64,000 nt of DNA from positions 4,216,001 through 4,280,000 of the forward strand of contig NZ_CP049786.1 in NCBI RefSeq assembly GCF_011290365.1, in the 5' to 3' direction. The position numbers and the translations under genes were made by a program. Below the pieces are notes generated by a model. It saw nothing but the letters and a program-made list of their open reading frames with translations. It searched no databases and was not told where the DNA came from. This DNA comes from Leclercia sp. 29361. GTDB taxonomy: Bacteria; Pseudomonadota; Gammaproteobacteria; Enterobacterales; Enterobacteriaceae. This document shows positions 28,451 to 39,477 of this stretch, one piece after another (the stretch's first letter is position 1; each line of letters begins with the position of its first letter).

Positions 28451-30130
28451 TTAAAATGCCACCGACACGCGGTAATAAATATTCAGATGATCCGGCCCCA
28501 GCCAGTCCGGGTAGTCCAGCGGCGTCCCGACGGTGAACTGGCTGGAGAACAGCCGGTTAACGCTGGTCAGCCCGACGGCCGCCCCCCACAGGGTGCCGGA
28601 GGCGTAACGGTCGAAACCGTCTTTTTTCAGCCAGCCGCCGTCCAGTGCCGCCAGGGCACCGATCTGCCCGATCCACGGCAGGGTGAAGAGCGATGCGTTG
28701 AGTTCGTTACGCCAGTAGCCGCCGTTATCGCCGGAGAGATACTGCTCTTTGAAGCCGCGCACCGAAGTCTCGCCCCCGAGGGTTAAGCGTTCGCTGCCGT
28801 ACAGACGATCGGGTGACCACTGGAAATAGACGCTGGAGAGCCACCACAGCCTGTCGGTAAGCGGTTGCTGATAGCTGCCGTTGACGCTCCACTTGCGAAA
28901 CTCCGCTTTTGGCACATCGCCGTGCTTGTCGTTATCATCCTCGGCCCCCAGCCACGGCACGCCCTGGGTGAAGGCCGGGTTGAAGGTCGCCACGCCGCTC
29001 GCGATTTTTTGCGTGTGGTTAATGCCCAGCGAAAAACTGGAGAGCTTCCGGCTGCTGGTGGCGAGCAGGACATCGTCGAGATAGTTATGGTTGATGCGGT
29101 GGGTCAGGCCCACCGCGGCGCTGGTCTTGATATCGCCGTTGCGGAACAGCACCCAGGAGCCGTTCAGCCGGTGGGTTTCGTTGTCGCCGGTCGAGCGCCA
29201 GTGATAGCCGTTGTTATCGATGGTGCTGAGATAGTTGCTCCAGCTGTAGCTGTAATCGAGCAGGCCATAGCCATAGGGCACGCTGACGCCTGCGGCAAAA
29301 TTCTGCGCATCCTTGCTGCTGGAAAAATCACTGCTGCGCCCGCCGCTGATAAACCATTTATCGGCGATCCCCAGCAGGTTATTGCCGATAAGCACCCCGC
29401 TGAGCTGGCCGGTGCCGGTGCTCTTTTGCCCGCTGTTATCAAAGCTGAGCGAGCCGGTAAGCGGGAATTCCGGGGCGGCGGTGAGGTTAACGATGGAGTA
29501 TCCCTGGCGGTCGCCGGGCAGGATCTCAATCTGAACCGGCGTCTGACGAACCCGGTTCAGCTGCTCCATCCCCTGTTCGATGTCGCGCAGGTTGAGGATC
29601 TTGCCCACCCGTCCCGGAAAAGCCATCTTCAGCGTGCGTTCCGGTACCCCCTCCAGCTGAATTTGCTGGAGCTTACCTTCCAGCACCGCGATATGCAGCG
29701 TGCCGTGGGTCAGATCCTGCTCGGTCAGAAAGGCGCGGCTGGTGATATAACCCCGGCTGATATACCAGTCGGAGACCGCGTGGGTCAGGTCGTTGAGAGC
29801 GGCCATATCGAGGCACTGATTGCGCCAGGGGGCAGTCAGACGGCTTTGGGCAACATCTGGCATGGCGGTGGCACCCTCGAGCACAATCCGGGAGATCACA
29901 AAACAGGGGCCGTCAGGGGCAGAAAGTGCAGGAGAGGAAGGCGTCCGGGGAAGAACCGTGCTGCGCTCCAGCTCGTCGCGCTGGCGCTGGTTTTGATCCA
30001 GCAGCAGCTGTTGCTGTTGCTGGACGGCACTACGGTCGGCGGGCGACAGGAGCGCTGCGTGGGCACTGCCGATCGGCCACAAAATAATACCCACGAAAAG
30101 CCCGATTAACCTGGTCATCCTTACCTTCAC
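28451..30130 (-). CDS. cdiB: CdiB outer-membrane transporter for CdiA (TpsB/ShlB family)
   Basis: About 559 residues from the chosen GTG at 30130, which has AGGGGGA five bases upstream; an ATG at 30118 (MTRLIGLFVG) is the alternative. The signal peptide ends at SAHA-A. A Gln-rich helix (QQQQQLLLDQNQRQRDELE) precedes two POTRA domains (RIVLEGATAMP; LQQIQLEGVPERT). A 16-strand barrel follows, with the conserved VRGF of loop L6. Function: binds the TPS domain and exports CdiA through the outer membrane. cdiBAI order is that of E. coli-type loci. The upstream 280 bp is shared with a divergent gene. Confidence 0.94.
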   Translation of the reverse strand: MKVRMTRLIGLFVGIILWPIGSAHAALLSPADRSAVQQQQQLLLDQNQRQRDELERSTVLPRTPSSPALSAPDGPCFVISRIVLEGATAMPDVAQSRLTAPWRNQCLDMAALNDLTHAVSDWYISRGYITSRAFLTEQDLTHGTLHIAVLEGKLQQIQLEGVPERTLKMAFPGRVGKILNLRDIEQGMEQLNRVRQTPVQIEILPGDRQGYSIVNLTAAPEFPLTGSLSFDNSGQKSTGTGQLSGVLIGNNLLGIADKWFISGGRSSDFSSSKDAQNFAAGVSVPYGYGLLDYSYSWSNYLSTIDNNGYHWRSTGDNETHRLNGSWVLFRNGDIKTSAAVGLTHRINHNYLDDVLLATSSRKLSSFSLGINHTQKIASGVATFNPAFTQGVPWLGAEDDNDKHGDVPKAEFRKWSVNGSYQQPLTDRLWWLSSVYFQWSPDRLYGSERLTLGGETSVRGFKEQYLSGDNGGYWRNELNASLFTLPWIGQIGALAALDGGWLKKDGFDRYASGTLWGAAVGLTSVNRLFSSQFTVGTPLDYPDWLGPDHLNIYYRVSVAF

Positions 30131-30410
30131 AACATCCCCCTGCCTTTTGTCCGTTTTCGGACCGGCGTACAAAAAAGGGGCAAATTATGTCAAAAAGTAA
30201 ACTCTGTAAATATGAGTAAACGCCCATCCATGCACTTTTCGGACTTTTCCACTGTTCCAGGAATTTATTGAAATCCCGCAGCCGGATTACTTGGCGCAAA
30301 ATTAACGCATTCCCCCGTCGCGCCATTCATCAGACATGTGTATTATTCCCTGTTGTTTTCCTGACAACTATCCTTAACTCAAATACTTAAGCGCCAAAGC
30401 GAAAAGCATC

Positions 30411-31580
30411 ATGAGCACACCGATCAAACGGCTGGAAATCATTAAAAATGCCATCGAGCTGGAAGATGACGACATCATCAAGAGCCAGCTGGCACGGTTA
30501 AAAAACGAAGCCTTTGACGAGGAGCTGCTGGCGATCGTCGTGGCGCTTGAGCAGAAAAACTACACCGGGGCGATGGCGGCCATTACCCACTGGCTGCAAA
30601 GCCAGCGTGCCGTCACCACGTGGCGCGATCCGCAGCTGGCCGCCAGTAAGCTGGAGCTGAAAGCGCTGGAAGAGCGCCTGCGCGATCTTATCGACAGGCG
30701 TAACGCCCGCGTGCAGCAGCTGGATGAATTTAACGATATCTACCTCACCCGCCTCGGCCCGCTGATGAGCCAGATCCTCGCCCTGCGCAAAACCCTGGCG
30801 GAGCTCAACCTGCGCCGCCAGCAGGCAGAGACGCGCCGTCGGGAGGCGGACTATCGCCGCTGCCAGCAGTATGTTGCCCAGGCGGTAGAGGTGCTGACCA
30901 CCCTGACCCAGCACTGGCGCGATCTGCCCGCCGACTCGGTGCAGGCCGCCGCGGCGCGTAAGCATCTGCAGCAGCAAAGCAACCTCATCGCCAATCTGCT
31001 GGCCGAAGCCCAGGAGCTGGAAACGGGCCTGACCCGCGAAGAGGAGCCTGCCCGCCAGGCGCGGGACGAGGCCAATGAAGAATATGAAAAATACCGCGAG
31101 CAGCAGCATGAAGCGGAAATCCGCCTGCGCAAGGGCCAGGACCTCTCCGAAGAGGATCAGAACGAGTTAAAACGGCTCTGGCGTCAGGCAAGCAAGCTCT
31201 GCCACCCGGATCTGGTGGCGGACGATCTGAAGGAAGAGGCCAACGCCATGATGGTGCAGCTGAACCAGGCGAAGCAGCGCGGCGACGTGAAGGCGATCCG
31301 CTCCCTGGTGGCCCGTCTGCATCAGGGGCTGGAGCCGCTGATGGCCAGCGACAGGCTCAATGACCTGACCCGTATCCGCAAAAAGATGGCCCAGGTCCGG
31401 GAGCAGATCGACACCCTGGTGAGCGAGCTGGCGGAGCTGGAGAAAGAGGAGTCCTGGCTGCTGGTCTCCTCGCTGAGCAATATGGAAGCGTACTTTGCCC
31501 AGCAGGAGAGAGCCTTGCACGAGGTGCGCGCCTCTCTCGAACATCAGGTCAGCGAAGCGCAGCTCGACGACGTGGCCTGA
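30411..31580 (+). CDS. Coiled-coil protein with a J-domain-like HPD motif
   Basis: 389 residues, almost entirely charged helix. Long coiled coils lie at about 80-150 and 200-250 (ARQARDEANEEYEKYREQQHEAEI). The segment NELKRLWRQASKLCHPDLVADDLKEEANAMM at 251-281 has the HPD tripeptide (265-267) between two helices, as in J domains that stimulate DnaK. A second coiled coil (RIRKKMAQVREQIDTLVSEL) closes the protein. No membrane helix or signal is present. It is divergent from cdiB and convergent with yqjH, with zero bases between the two stops. The function is unknown; a DnaK co-chaperone role is a guess from the motif. Confidence 0.75.
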   Translation: MSTPIKRLEIIKNAIELEDDDIIKSQLARLKNEAFDEELLAIVVALEQKNYTGAMAAITHWLQSQRAVTTWRDPQLAASKLELKALEERLRDLIDRRNARVQQLDEFNDIYLTRLGPLMSQILALRKTLAELNLRRQQAETRRREADYRRCQQYVAQAVEVLTTLTQHWRDLPADSVQAAAARKHLQQQSNLIANLLAEAQELETGLTREEEPARQARDEANEEYEKYREQQHEAEIRLRKGQDLSEEDQNELKRLWRQASKLCHPDLVADDLKEEANAMMVQLNQAKQRGDVKAIRSLVARLHQGLEPLMASDRLNDLTRIRKKMAQVREQIDTLVSELAELEKEESWLLVSSLSNMEAYFAQQERALHEVRASLEHQVSEAQLDDVA

Positions 31581-32345
31581 TTATTTGGCGTGCCAGTACG
31601 CACTGGCACGCACCAGCTTCTGATCGATAGCGTCGGTTTCAAACAGGCGACTCAGGTTTTTCACCACCTTCCCTTCCCCGGTCAGCCAGATGAAGTAATC
31701 CTCTGCCGGCACGCTGAGCGTCGCCAGACGATCCGCCACCGCCTGCTCGTTATGCCCCACCACCCAGCTGATATTGAACTCGCTTAAGTGGGCCAGATAG
31801 TCCTGACAGGCGGCATCAGCCACGGTGACCACGGCGTGAACCTCCGGGCGCACCGGCAGTGCACGCAGAGCTTCCAGACGGCGACGCAGGGCGGGCATGC
31901 CCGACTCATCGCAGACGTACAGCTGCCAGGCGTAATCTTCCGGCACCACCAGCGAACCGCGCGGGCCGCCGATGGAGAGGGTGTCCCCCGGCTTAGCGTC
32001 CACCGCCCAGCTGCTTGCCACCCCACCGTCGTGGATAAAGAAATCGAGCGCCAGCTCATGACGGGCCGCATCGTACAGCGGGGTGTAATCCCGCGCCTGC
32101 GGACGCACGCCGTCACCCCAGTCCACGCCCTCGTCTGTCACCATTGGCGGTACAAAGGTGGTGCCCTTTTCCGGGAAAAAGACTTTGGAATGGTCGTCGA
32201 AGCCGCGGGAGCTGAAGCCCTCCAGCGCCTCGCCGCCTAACACGATGCGCTGAAAACCGGCGCTGACGCGCTCCACGCGGAGCACGTTCAGCTCGCGAAA
32301 GCGCAGGTCGTTACGGACACGTTGGGGGTAGCGGGTTGTGGTCAT
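31581..32345 (-). CDS. yqjH: NADPH-dependent ferric-chelate reductase (siderophore-interacting protein)
   Basis: A 254-residue flavoprotein that releases iron from ferric siderophores by reduction. Motifs include RDYTPLYD (FAD phosphate/isoalloxazine site), FFIHDGGVASSWA and the Gly-rich GDTLSIGGPRGSLVVP, followed by a siderophore-interacting C-terminal domain (CDESGMPALRRRLE, WLTGEGKVVKNLSR). Length matches E. coli YqjH. It is divergent from yqjI, whose product represses it in E. coli, with a Fur-like site in the shared space. Its stop abuts the convergent upstream gene. Confidence 0.95.
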   Translation of the reverse strand: MTTTRYPQRVRNDLRFRELNVLRVERVSAGFQRIVLGGEALEGFSSRGFDDHSKVFFPEKGTTFVPPMVTDEGVDWGDGVRPQARDYTPLYDAARHELALDFFIHDGGVASSWAVDAKPGDTLSIGGPRGSLVVPEDYAWQLYVCDESGMPALRRRLEALRALPVRPEVHAVVTVADAACQDYLAHLSEFNISWVVGHNEQAVADRLATLSVPAEDYFIWLTGEGKVVKNLSRLFETDAIDQKLVRASAYWHAK

Positions 32346-32493
32346 AATTTGCCTTCGTGAAAGTGAAATCGATATATCGAAATTGAAAGTTAAATGATAA
32401 TGATTGCTAATAAGAAAAAATGCAAGATGTTTTAGATTGCATCTAAAACTGCTTTAGATATAAATTAGATATATCAAATTAAAGGAAAATCCT
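32346..32493. promoter_or_regulatory. yqjH-yqjI divergent control region: YqjI-like palindromes and Fur-like box
   Basis: Two identical palindromes GATATATC lie at 32371-32378 and 32468-32475, one near each gene, each followed by AAATT or GAAATT. A further inverted repeat TTTAGAT-TGC-ATCTAAA is at 32431-32447. A Fur-box-like stretch GATAATGATTGC is at 32396-32407. In E. coli both YqjI and Fur control yqjH, so two YqjI operators and a Fur site are the likely reading. Confidence 0.7.
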
Positions 32494-32988
32494 ATGCGAC
32501 AGGCACACGAAGGCGGCGGACGCCGTCAGCGCTTTTTTGGTCACGGTGAGTTAAGGCTGGTGATTCTGGACCTCCTGGCCCGCAATGCCAGCCACGGTTA
32601 TGAGCTGATTAAAGATATTGAAAGCATGACCCAGGGAAACTATACGCCGAGCCCCGGAGTGATCTATCCGACGCTGGATTTTTTGCAGGATCAGGCATTT
32701 ATCACCATCACCGAAGAAGAGAACGGGCGCAAACAGATTGCCATCACCGTAGCCGGGCAGCGCTGGCTGGATGAGAACCTGGAGCAGCTTGAGAACATTC
32801 AGGCGCGCATCAAAGCACGCTGTGTAGGTTTCCAGCTGCGTAAAAACCCGCAGATGAAGCGGGCTATCGACAATTTTAAAGCGGTGCTGGATTTGAAGGT
32901 CAATCAGGAAGGATTGAGCGACGCGCAGCTGAAACAGATTATTGCAGTTATTGACCGCGCGTCGCTGGAGATCAATCAGCTGGATTAA
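32494..32988 (+). CDS. yqjI: PadR-family transcriptional repressor YqjI, short form
   Basis: 164 residues with a winged helix typical of PadR proteins ([47 protein letters not shown]) and a C-terminal dimerisation helix ([19 protein letters not shown]). E. coli YqjI is 207 residues and starts with a roughly 45-residue His/Cys-rich metal-binding extension through which nickel relieves repression. Here the protein begins [16 protein letters not shown] and the extension is absent. AAAGGA lies 7 bp before this ATG, so it is a true start. DNA binding should be kept; the metal response is uncertain. The stop overlaps that of the convergent chemoreceptor gene. Confidence 0.92.
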   Translation: MRQAHEGGGRRQRFFGHGELRLVILDLLARNASHGYELIKDIESMTQGNYTPSPGVIYPTLDFLQDQAFITITEEENGRKQIAITVAGQRWLDENLEQLENIQARIKARCVGFQLRKNPQMKRAIDNFKAVLDLKVNQEGLSDAQLKQIIAVIDRASLEINQLD

Positions 32989-34544
32989 GCAGTAACTTCC
33001 CCGCGCACGCGGAACACTTTCACCAGATCTTTCAGGTTCAGCGCCTGCTCGTTCAGGGATGAGGCCGCCGCAACAGACTCCTCCACCAGAGCGGAGTTCT
33101 GTTGAGTGGTGGAGTCAATCAGGCCAATCGCGCTGTTGATCTGCGAGATCCCTTCCGTCTGCTCATGGCTGGCCTGGCGGATCTCGCGCAGGATCACATC
33201 CATCTCCTCGACGTTACCCACCATGCCGTTAATCAGCCCGCTGGCTTTTTCCACCAGCGCCATCCCGTCCTGGGTCTGGCTGGTTGAGCTTTCAATCAGC
33301 TGGCGAATTTCACTGGCCGAGGTGGCGCTTTTCTGCGCCAGCTGGCGAACTTCACCGGCCACTACCGCAAAGCCGCGGCCGTGTTCACCCGCGCGTGCCG
33401 CCTCTACCGCCGCGTTCAGCGCCAGAATATTGGTCTGGAAAGCGATGGAGTCGATCAGGTTGATGATGTCGGACATCCGGTTGGAGGTTTCGTTAATCAG
33501 GCGCATTTTGCTGGTGACCTGCTTCATCATCTCGCCGTTGTTTTTCACCACTTTGGCCGCATCCGCGGAGAGACTGGTGGCTTCACCGGTATGTGACGCG
33601 GTGTTTTTTACCGTCGCGGTGATCTGCTCCATCGATGCCGCCGTTTGTTCCACCGAGCTGGCCTGCTCTTCGGTTCGCGCCGCCAGGTCCTGGTTGCCCG
33701 CCACAATCTGCGCCGCCGCGGTGGAGATATTTTCCGAACCGAACTGCACCTGCTGCACAATCTCCAGCAGACGGTTTTTCATCTCCATCAGCGCAGTAAG
33801 CAGCTGACCGGTTTCGTCTTTACCGTGGGAGGCAATGCTCCCGGTGAGATCGCCATCGGCAATCGACCGGGCAAAATCGACCGCCTGGCCCAGCGGACGG
33901 GTAATTGAACGCACGATAAACCATCCCATCAGGCTGCCCACCGCCACGCTGAACAGGGTGATCAGGATCAGCAGCAGACGGTTGCTTCTGAAGTCGCCGT
34001 CCACCTCCACGCATGCGCGTTGCATCTGCTTATTCTGAATGGTAATCAGCTCCTGCACTTTTGCCTTATAGGCCTGCTGCAGGCTGAGGGTGTTGGTCAT
34101 CATCTCCTGAATCGCACCCGCCCGATCGTTGCTCTGCACCGCCTGCAGGATCCGATAGCGGGAGTCGAGATATTGCTGGCGCACGCCGCGAATATCGGTC
34201 AGCACCTGCTGGGACGCCTTGTCCTGCAGGGCGTTGTTCAGATCGCCGAGGATCAGTGTAATGCGCTCGCTGATGGTCTTCAGCTTCTGCTCTGACTGCT
34301 CCCGGTACTGGCCCTGGTCGTCCAGCAACATCAGCTGTTGGGTGCTAATAAATTCCTGGAAGTTTTCGATTAACTGGTTCGCTTTTACCGTTGTCGGATA
34401 ATCGTTGCTGATAATGGATTGCATCCCGTTATTCGCCCGGTTAAGGCTCAACAGAGATAAACTCGCACTTATCCCCATCAGGACAATAAAGAACCCAAAC
34501 GCCAGAAATAATTTTGTGCCGATCTTTACATCATGTAAGAACAT
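32985..34544 (-). CDS. Methyl-accepting chemotaxis protein
   Basis: 519 residues from the ATG with GGAG six bases upstream; the open frame extends 19 codons further without a ribosome-binding site. First membrane helix at about 11-33, a four-helix-bundle periplasmic sensor domain (34-188), second helix at 189-211, HAMP, then the cytoplasmic signalling hairpin with the conserved tip [20 protein letters not shown]. The C-terminus is RVRGEVTA, without the NWETF-type pentapeptide that recruits CheR/CheB, so it behaves as a low-abundance receptor type. The ligand is unknown. A sigma-28-like promoter lies upstream. It is absent from the matching place in E. coli K-12. Confidence 0.92.
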   Translation of the reverse strand: MFLHDVKIGTKLFLAFGFFIVLMGISASLSLLSLNRANNGMQSIISNDYPTTVKANQLIENFQEFISTQQLMLLDDQGQYREQSEQKLKTISERITLILGDLNNALQDKASQQVLTDIRGVRQQYLDSRYRILQAVQSNDRAGAIQEMMTNTLSLQQAYKAKVQELITIQNKQMQRACVEVDGDFRSNRLLLILITLFSVAVGSLMGWFIVRSITRPLGQAVDFARSIADGDLTGSIASHGKDETGQLLTALMEMKNRLLEIVQQVQFGSENISTAAAQIVAGNQDLAARTEEQASSVEQTAASMEQITATVKNTASHTGEATSLSADAAKVVKNNGEMMKQVTSKMRLINETSNRMSDIINLIDSIAFQTNILALNAAVEAARAGEHGRGFAVVAGEVRQLAQKSATSASEIRQLIESSTSQTQDGMALVEKASGLINGMVGNVEEMDVILREIRQASHEQTEGISQINSAIGLIDSTTQQNSALVEESVAAASSLNEQALNLKDLVKVFRVRGEVTA

Positions 34545-34584
34545 ATTTACTCCATCATTGTGATCATTTATCAGACGATCAGCG

Positions 34585-34611
34585 TTATCGGTAACTTTCA
34601 CGCTAACTTTA
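34585..34611 (-). promoter_or_regulatory. Sigma-28 (FliA) promoter of the chemoreceptor gene
   Basis: On the minus strand TAAA, 15 nt, then ACCGATAA, against the consensus TAAA-N15-GCCGATAA (one mismatch). It lies about 40 bp before the ATG. This ties the receptor to the flagellar regulon. Confidence 0.8.
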
Positions 34612-34870
34612 TGAGTTTGATCGCTTTTTTATTAAACAAACCAAGCAATGGATAGGCGCAGGCTATTAATTTCGTCTCATCGATCGTTACGTAACCACCA
34701 GAGAGGTGTTTTTGACAGAGCATCGGGGAAAACTGACTTAGGCAGGGATAATTAACTGAAGCGGTTTATTTAGTTATTTAATATTACATTAACAGTAACC
34801 GATAAAAATAATCACAAATAAAGCCGTTCACCCTGTCAGGAGCAAACGGCCTTTTCGGAACCTTACTGAC
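34612..34870. other. AT-rich spacer between the chemoreceptor gene and aer
   Basis: No gene is seen. At about 34823-34856 an inverted repeat (GCCGTT with AACGGC, plus an inner CCCTGTCAGG) is followed on the minus strand by TTTATTTG, which may end aer transcription. The rest is AT-rich with nothing recognised. Confidence 0.45.
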
Positions 34871-36391
34871 TCAATGGAGCACGGTAACGGCATCTTCCAG
34901 ACGTTTAGCCCGGTGCTTCACCATCGCCGAGACCTGGGCGCTGGTTTCGACCAGCGCCGCGTTTTTCTGGGTGATGGAATCCAGTTCGGCTACCGCGCGG
35001 GTCAGCTCCGACAGGCCGGAGGCCTGCTCGGACGTAGACTGGCTGATCTCGGCGATCAGCCGGGTGACGTTCTGCACCTTCTCCACAATGTCATCCATGG
35101 TGCGTCCGGCGGCATGCACCTGCTCGGAACCGGACATCACCTTGCTGGCGCTGGCGTCGATCAGCTTGCGGATATCGTTGGCGGCACTGGCGCTGCGGCT
35201 GGCCAGATGGCGCACTTCCCCGGCCACTACCGCAAAGCCTTTCCCCTGCTCGCCCGCCCTTGCCGCTTCCACTGCCGCGTTCAGCGCCAGGATGTTGGTC
35301 TGGAAAGCGATATCGTTAATCAGCTTGGTGATCGAGCCGATACGCTGGGTACTGTCGGCAATTTCATCCATGGTGTTGACCACGGTCTGCATCGCGTGTC
35401 CGCCCTGCGTGGCGGCGTCGCTGGCGGCGATGGAGAGCTTATCGGCGTCCACGGCGGTGCGGGTGTTGTTCTGCACCGTCATCGCCAGCTGGTTCATGGT
35501 CTCCACGGTCTGCTTCACGTTCGACACCGTCTGATGGGTGCGATCGTTGAGGTCGTCATTCCCCTTCGCCAGCTGGTCGCTGCCGTCGCGCACGTTGATG
35601 ACCTGGCTGGAGACATCATTGATCAGCCAGCGGCACATCAGGCCGAGCTGCCCGACCGCGCGCAGGGTCAGCCCCAGTTCGTCGCTGCGGTTAAGATGCT
35701 CAACGCTGTTGCGTTCGCCTGTCGCCACCTTCAGCGCCTGACGGGCCACGTTCTCGACCGGGCGCACAATCTGCTGCTCAAACAGCAGGGTTCCCAGCAG
35801 CATCACCAGCGCGCTGCCCCCCATTGCTGCCCAGCTCGCCCCGGTGGCGAACAGCGCGCCCGCCAGCACCAGGTACAGCGCGGCCATCACGCTGCGTACC
35901 CGCCAGCGCAGCGGCATCGCGGGCAGTTTGCCGGTCCAGCCTTTCGCCACCACCAGCCCTTTGTGCACCCGCTTTTTACTGCGGCCTTCGTTGAGTGCTT
36001 TATATAAAGGTTCGACGGCGGCAATCTCCTCCGGCGTGGCTTTCACGCGGATGGACATGTACCCGGTGGTCTGGCCGTTGCGCACCATCGGCACGGCGTT
36101 AGCGCGTACCCAGTAGTGATCGCCATTTTTACGCAGGTTTTTCACGATGCCGCTCCAGGGCTCACCCTGCTGCAGGGTGTACCACATGTCGGCAAAGGCG
36201 GCTTTGGGCATATCGGGGTGGCGAACGAGATTGTGCGGCTGACCTACCAGCTCGCCCAGGGAGTAACCACTCACCTGGACAAAGGTGTCATTGGCCTGGG
36301 TAATGTAGCTGTGCAGATCGGTGGTGGACATCAGAGTGGTGTCATCTTTCAGTGGGTATTCACACTGTGTGACAAATTGTTGAGGCGACAT
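34871..36391 (-). CDS. aer: Aerotaxis / redox receptor Aer
   Basis: 506 residues from the ATG preceded by AAGGG; an ATG two codons earlier lies inside that site. The N-terminal PAS domain (about 10-115: [47 protein letters not shown]) binds FAD and senses electron-transport state. A hydrophobic hairpin at about 165-205 anchors it in the inner membrane. HAMP-like and signalling domains follow, with [20 protein letters not shown]. The C-terminus ([11 protein letters not shown]) matches E. coli Aer. A sigma-28-like promoter lies upstream. It adjoins patA, as in E. coli. Confidence 0.96.
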   Translation of the reverse strand: MSPQQFVTQCEYPLKDDTTLMSTTDLHSYITQANDTFVQVSGYSLGELVGQPHNLVRHPDMPKAAFADMWYTLQQGEPWSGIVKNLRKNGDHYWVRANAVPMVRNGQTTGYMSIRVKATPEEIAAVEPLYKALNEGRSKKRVHKGLVVAKGWTGKLPAMPLRWRVRSVMAALYLVLAGALFATGASWAAMGGSALVMLLGTLLFEQQIVRPVENVARQALKVATGERNSVEHLNRSDELGLTLRAVGQLGLMCRWLINDVSSQVINVRDGSDQLAKGNDDLNDRTHQTVSNVKQTVETMNQLAMTVQNNTRTAVDADKLSIAASDAATQGGHAMQTVVNTMDEIADSTQRIGSITKLINDIAFQTNILALNAAVEAARAGEQGKGFAVVAGEVRHLASRSASAANDIRKLIDASASKVMSGSEQVHAAGRTMDDIVEKVQNVTRLIAEISQSTSEQASGLSELTRAVAELDSITQKNAALVETSAQVSAMVKHRAKRLEDAVTVLH

Positions 36392-36439
36392 AGGCATCCC
36401 TTGCAGGTTACTTGAATGTTATTTTTTGGGCGTAACGTT

Positions 36440-36466
36440 TTTTCGGCGTTAACGAATTTATCTTTA
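36440..36466 (-). promoter_or_regulatory. Sigma-28 (FliA) promoter of aer
   Basis: On the minus strand TAAA, 15 nt, GCCGAAAA, against TAAA-N15-GCCGATAA (one mismatch). It is placed about 50 bp before the aer start, as expected for a flagellar-class gene. Confidence 0.78.
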
Positions 36467-36710
36467 GTTGTTAAACATGCTCGAGATCGCAAAACGGGAC
36501 TAAACCGCATTTTTTGTGTGTTTTTATAATCTATTGATATTAAATGATTTCGCACCGAAACTACTCCCAAAGGAGGATCGCCCCCTCCGCCCGCCCGGCA
36601 ACCGATCGCACTAAAACAGGGCGAATGCACTGCAAACGCGCATTCTGCTGTGGGAAAATCCCGATGCGTTGCCGCCGGAATTGCGTTTCGCATGATTAAA
36701 TATTGTGTAA

Positions 36711-38201
<1,491 letters not shown>

Positions 38202-38205
38202 AACA

Positions 38206-38288
38206 CGCCGGGCGGCGCGATGCTTGCCCGGCCTACACGATCCGCAGAAGTTTGTAGGCCCGGTAAGCGCAGCGCCACCGGGCGTTTT
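38206..38288. repeat. REP/BIME-type palindromic pair between patA and lsrG
   Basis: Two inverted REP-like units: CGCCGGGCGGCGCGATGC then GCCCGGCCTACA, and TTTGTAGGCCCGG then GCGCCACCGGGCG, ending in T6. It lies between two convergent genes and can act as a two-way transcription stop and mRNA stabiliser. Confidence 0.85.
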
Positions 38289-38582
38289 TTACGCCGGCAT
38301 CAACCCAACAAAACAGCGTTTTTTACGCGGCTCCGACATCAGGTCCTCAAGCTTCTCCACGCACGCCAGATAGTGCGGGGTCTGCTTGTGGGCCTGCACC
38401 GCCTCCTCATCCTTGTACGCCTCATAGATAAAGAACCGGGTTTTCACCCGCGGGTCCTGCAGCACGTCGAACCGCAGGTTGCCCGGCTCCTGGATCGCCC
38501 CTTCGTGGTTGGCGCGAAACACCTCCAGAAACTCGTCCACCCTGTCCGGTTTGATGTTGATCTCCACTAAGGTCACGTTCAT
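38289..38582 (-). CDS. lsrG: (4S)-4-hydroxy-5-phosphonooxypentane-2,3-dione isomerase
   Basis: 97 residues, ABM-fold monooxygenase-like isomerase: [57 protein letters not shown]. It converts phospho-AI-2 (P-DPD) to P-HPD, ending the signal. The length agrees with E. coli LsrG. The ATG overlaps the lsrF stop by 4 nt. It is the last gene of the lsrACDBFG operon, with a REP element after the stop. Confidence 0.95.
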   Translation of the reverse strand: MNVTLVEINIKPDRVDEFLEVFRANHEGAIQEPGNLRFDVLQDPRVKTRFFIYEAYKDEEAVQAHKQTPHYLACVEKLEDLMSEPRKKRCFVGLMPA

Positions 38583-39466
38583 TGCCCTTCTCCTTGTTTT
38601 TCCTCCTGCCAGAACTGGTACGCCTCGCGGGCGCTCATCTTCTCATGCACCACCTTCTTCACCGCCTTCAGCATCGCCAGCGGCGCGCTGGACTGGAAGA
38701 TGTTCCGCCCCATATCGACACCTGACGCGCCCTGGTCGATGGCGCGGAAACACATCTCCAGCGCCTCGTGTTCCGGCAGTTTTTTGCCCCCGGCGATAAC
38801 AATCGGCACCGGGCAGCTGGCGGTCACTTTCTCGAATCCTTCTTCGACAAAATAGGTTTTGACGAACTGGGCTCCCATCTCGGCGGCGATGCGGCTGGCA
38901 AGCGAGAAGTAGCGCGCATCCCGGGCCATCTCCTTGCCGACCCCGGTCACCGCCAGGGTCGGGATGCCGTAACGATTGCCCGCATCCACCAGCTTGATGA
39001 TGTTATTGATCGACTGGTGTTCATACTCGCTGCCGATATAGACCTGCGCCGCCACCGCGCAGACGTTCAGGCGCAGGGCATCTTCCATCGCCACCGCCAC
39101 GCACTCGTTGGAGAGCTCGCCGAGCATTGAGTTTCCCCCGGAGGCGCGCAGCAGCACCGGTTTGTTGGTGGCGGGCGGCACGGTGCTGCGGAGAATACCG
39201 CGGGTACACATCAGCACGTCGGTTTCGGCAAACAGCGGCGCAATGGAGAGATCGATGCGCTCCAGCCCGGTGGTCGGCCCCTGGAAATAACCATGATCGA
39301 AGGCCAGCATCACCGTGCGGTTGCTGGCGGGATTGAAGATCCGCGCCAGCCGCGACTGCATTCCCCAGTCCAGCGCCCCGCACCCCTTCAGGGTAAAAGG
39401 CACGTTCTGCTGCGGTCGGTCGATGCCAAAGTTCTTACCTTCTTTGATGTCGTCTAAATCAGCCAT
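38579..39466 (-). CDS. lsrF: 3-hydroxy-5-phosphonooxypentane-2,4-dione thiolase
   Basis: 295 residues, class I aldolase-like TIM barrel. It transfers the acetyl group of P-HPD to CoA to give DHAP and acetyl-CoA. The active lysine is K203 in FVKTYF, the same number as in E. coli. Other features are [11 protein letters not shown] (55-65) and the phosphate-binding IVIAGGKK. The start has a GGGGG-type ribosome-binding site and lies 11 bp after lsrB. Confidence 0.95.
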   Translation of the reverse strand: MADLDDIKEGKNFGIDRPQQNVPFTLKGCGALDWGMQSRLARIFNPASNRTVMLAFDHGYFQGPTTGLERIDLSIAPLFAETDVLMCTRGILRSTVPPATNKPVLLRASGGNSMLGELSNECVAVAMEDALRLNVCAVAAQVYIGSEYEHQSINNIIKLVDAGNRYGIPTLAVTGVGKEMARDARYFSLASRIAAEMGAQFVKTYFVEEGFEKVTASCPVPIVIAGGKKLPEHEALEMCFRAIDQGASGVDMGRNIFQSSAPLAMLKAVKKVVHEKMSAREAYQFWQEEKQGEGQ

Positions 39467-39477
39467 GTTCCCCCCTG

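Noticed and set aside
8090..30172. Genomic island with integrase, tRNA junction or insertion sequence around the CDI array
   Set aside because: Composition and content look accessory, but no integrase, tRNA end, transposase or matching direct-repeat att sites could be found.
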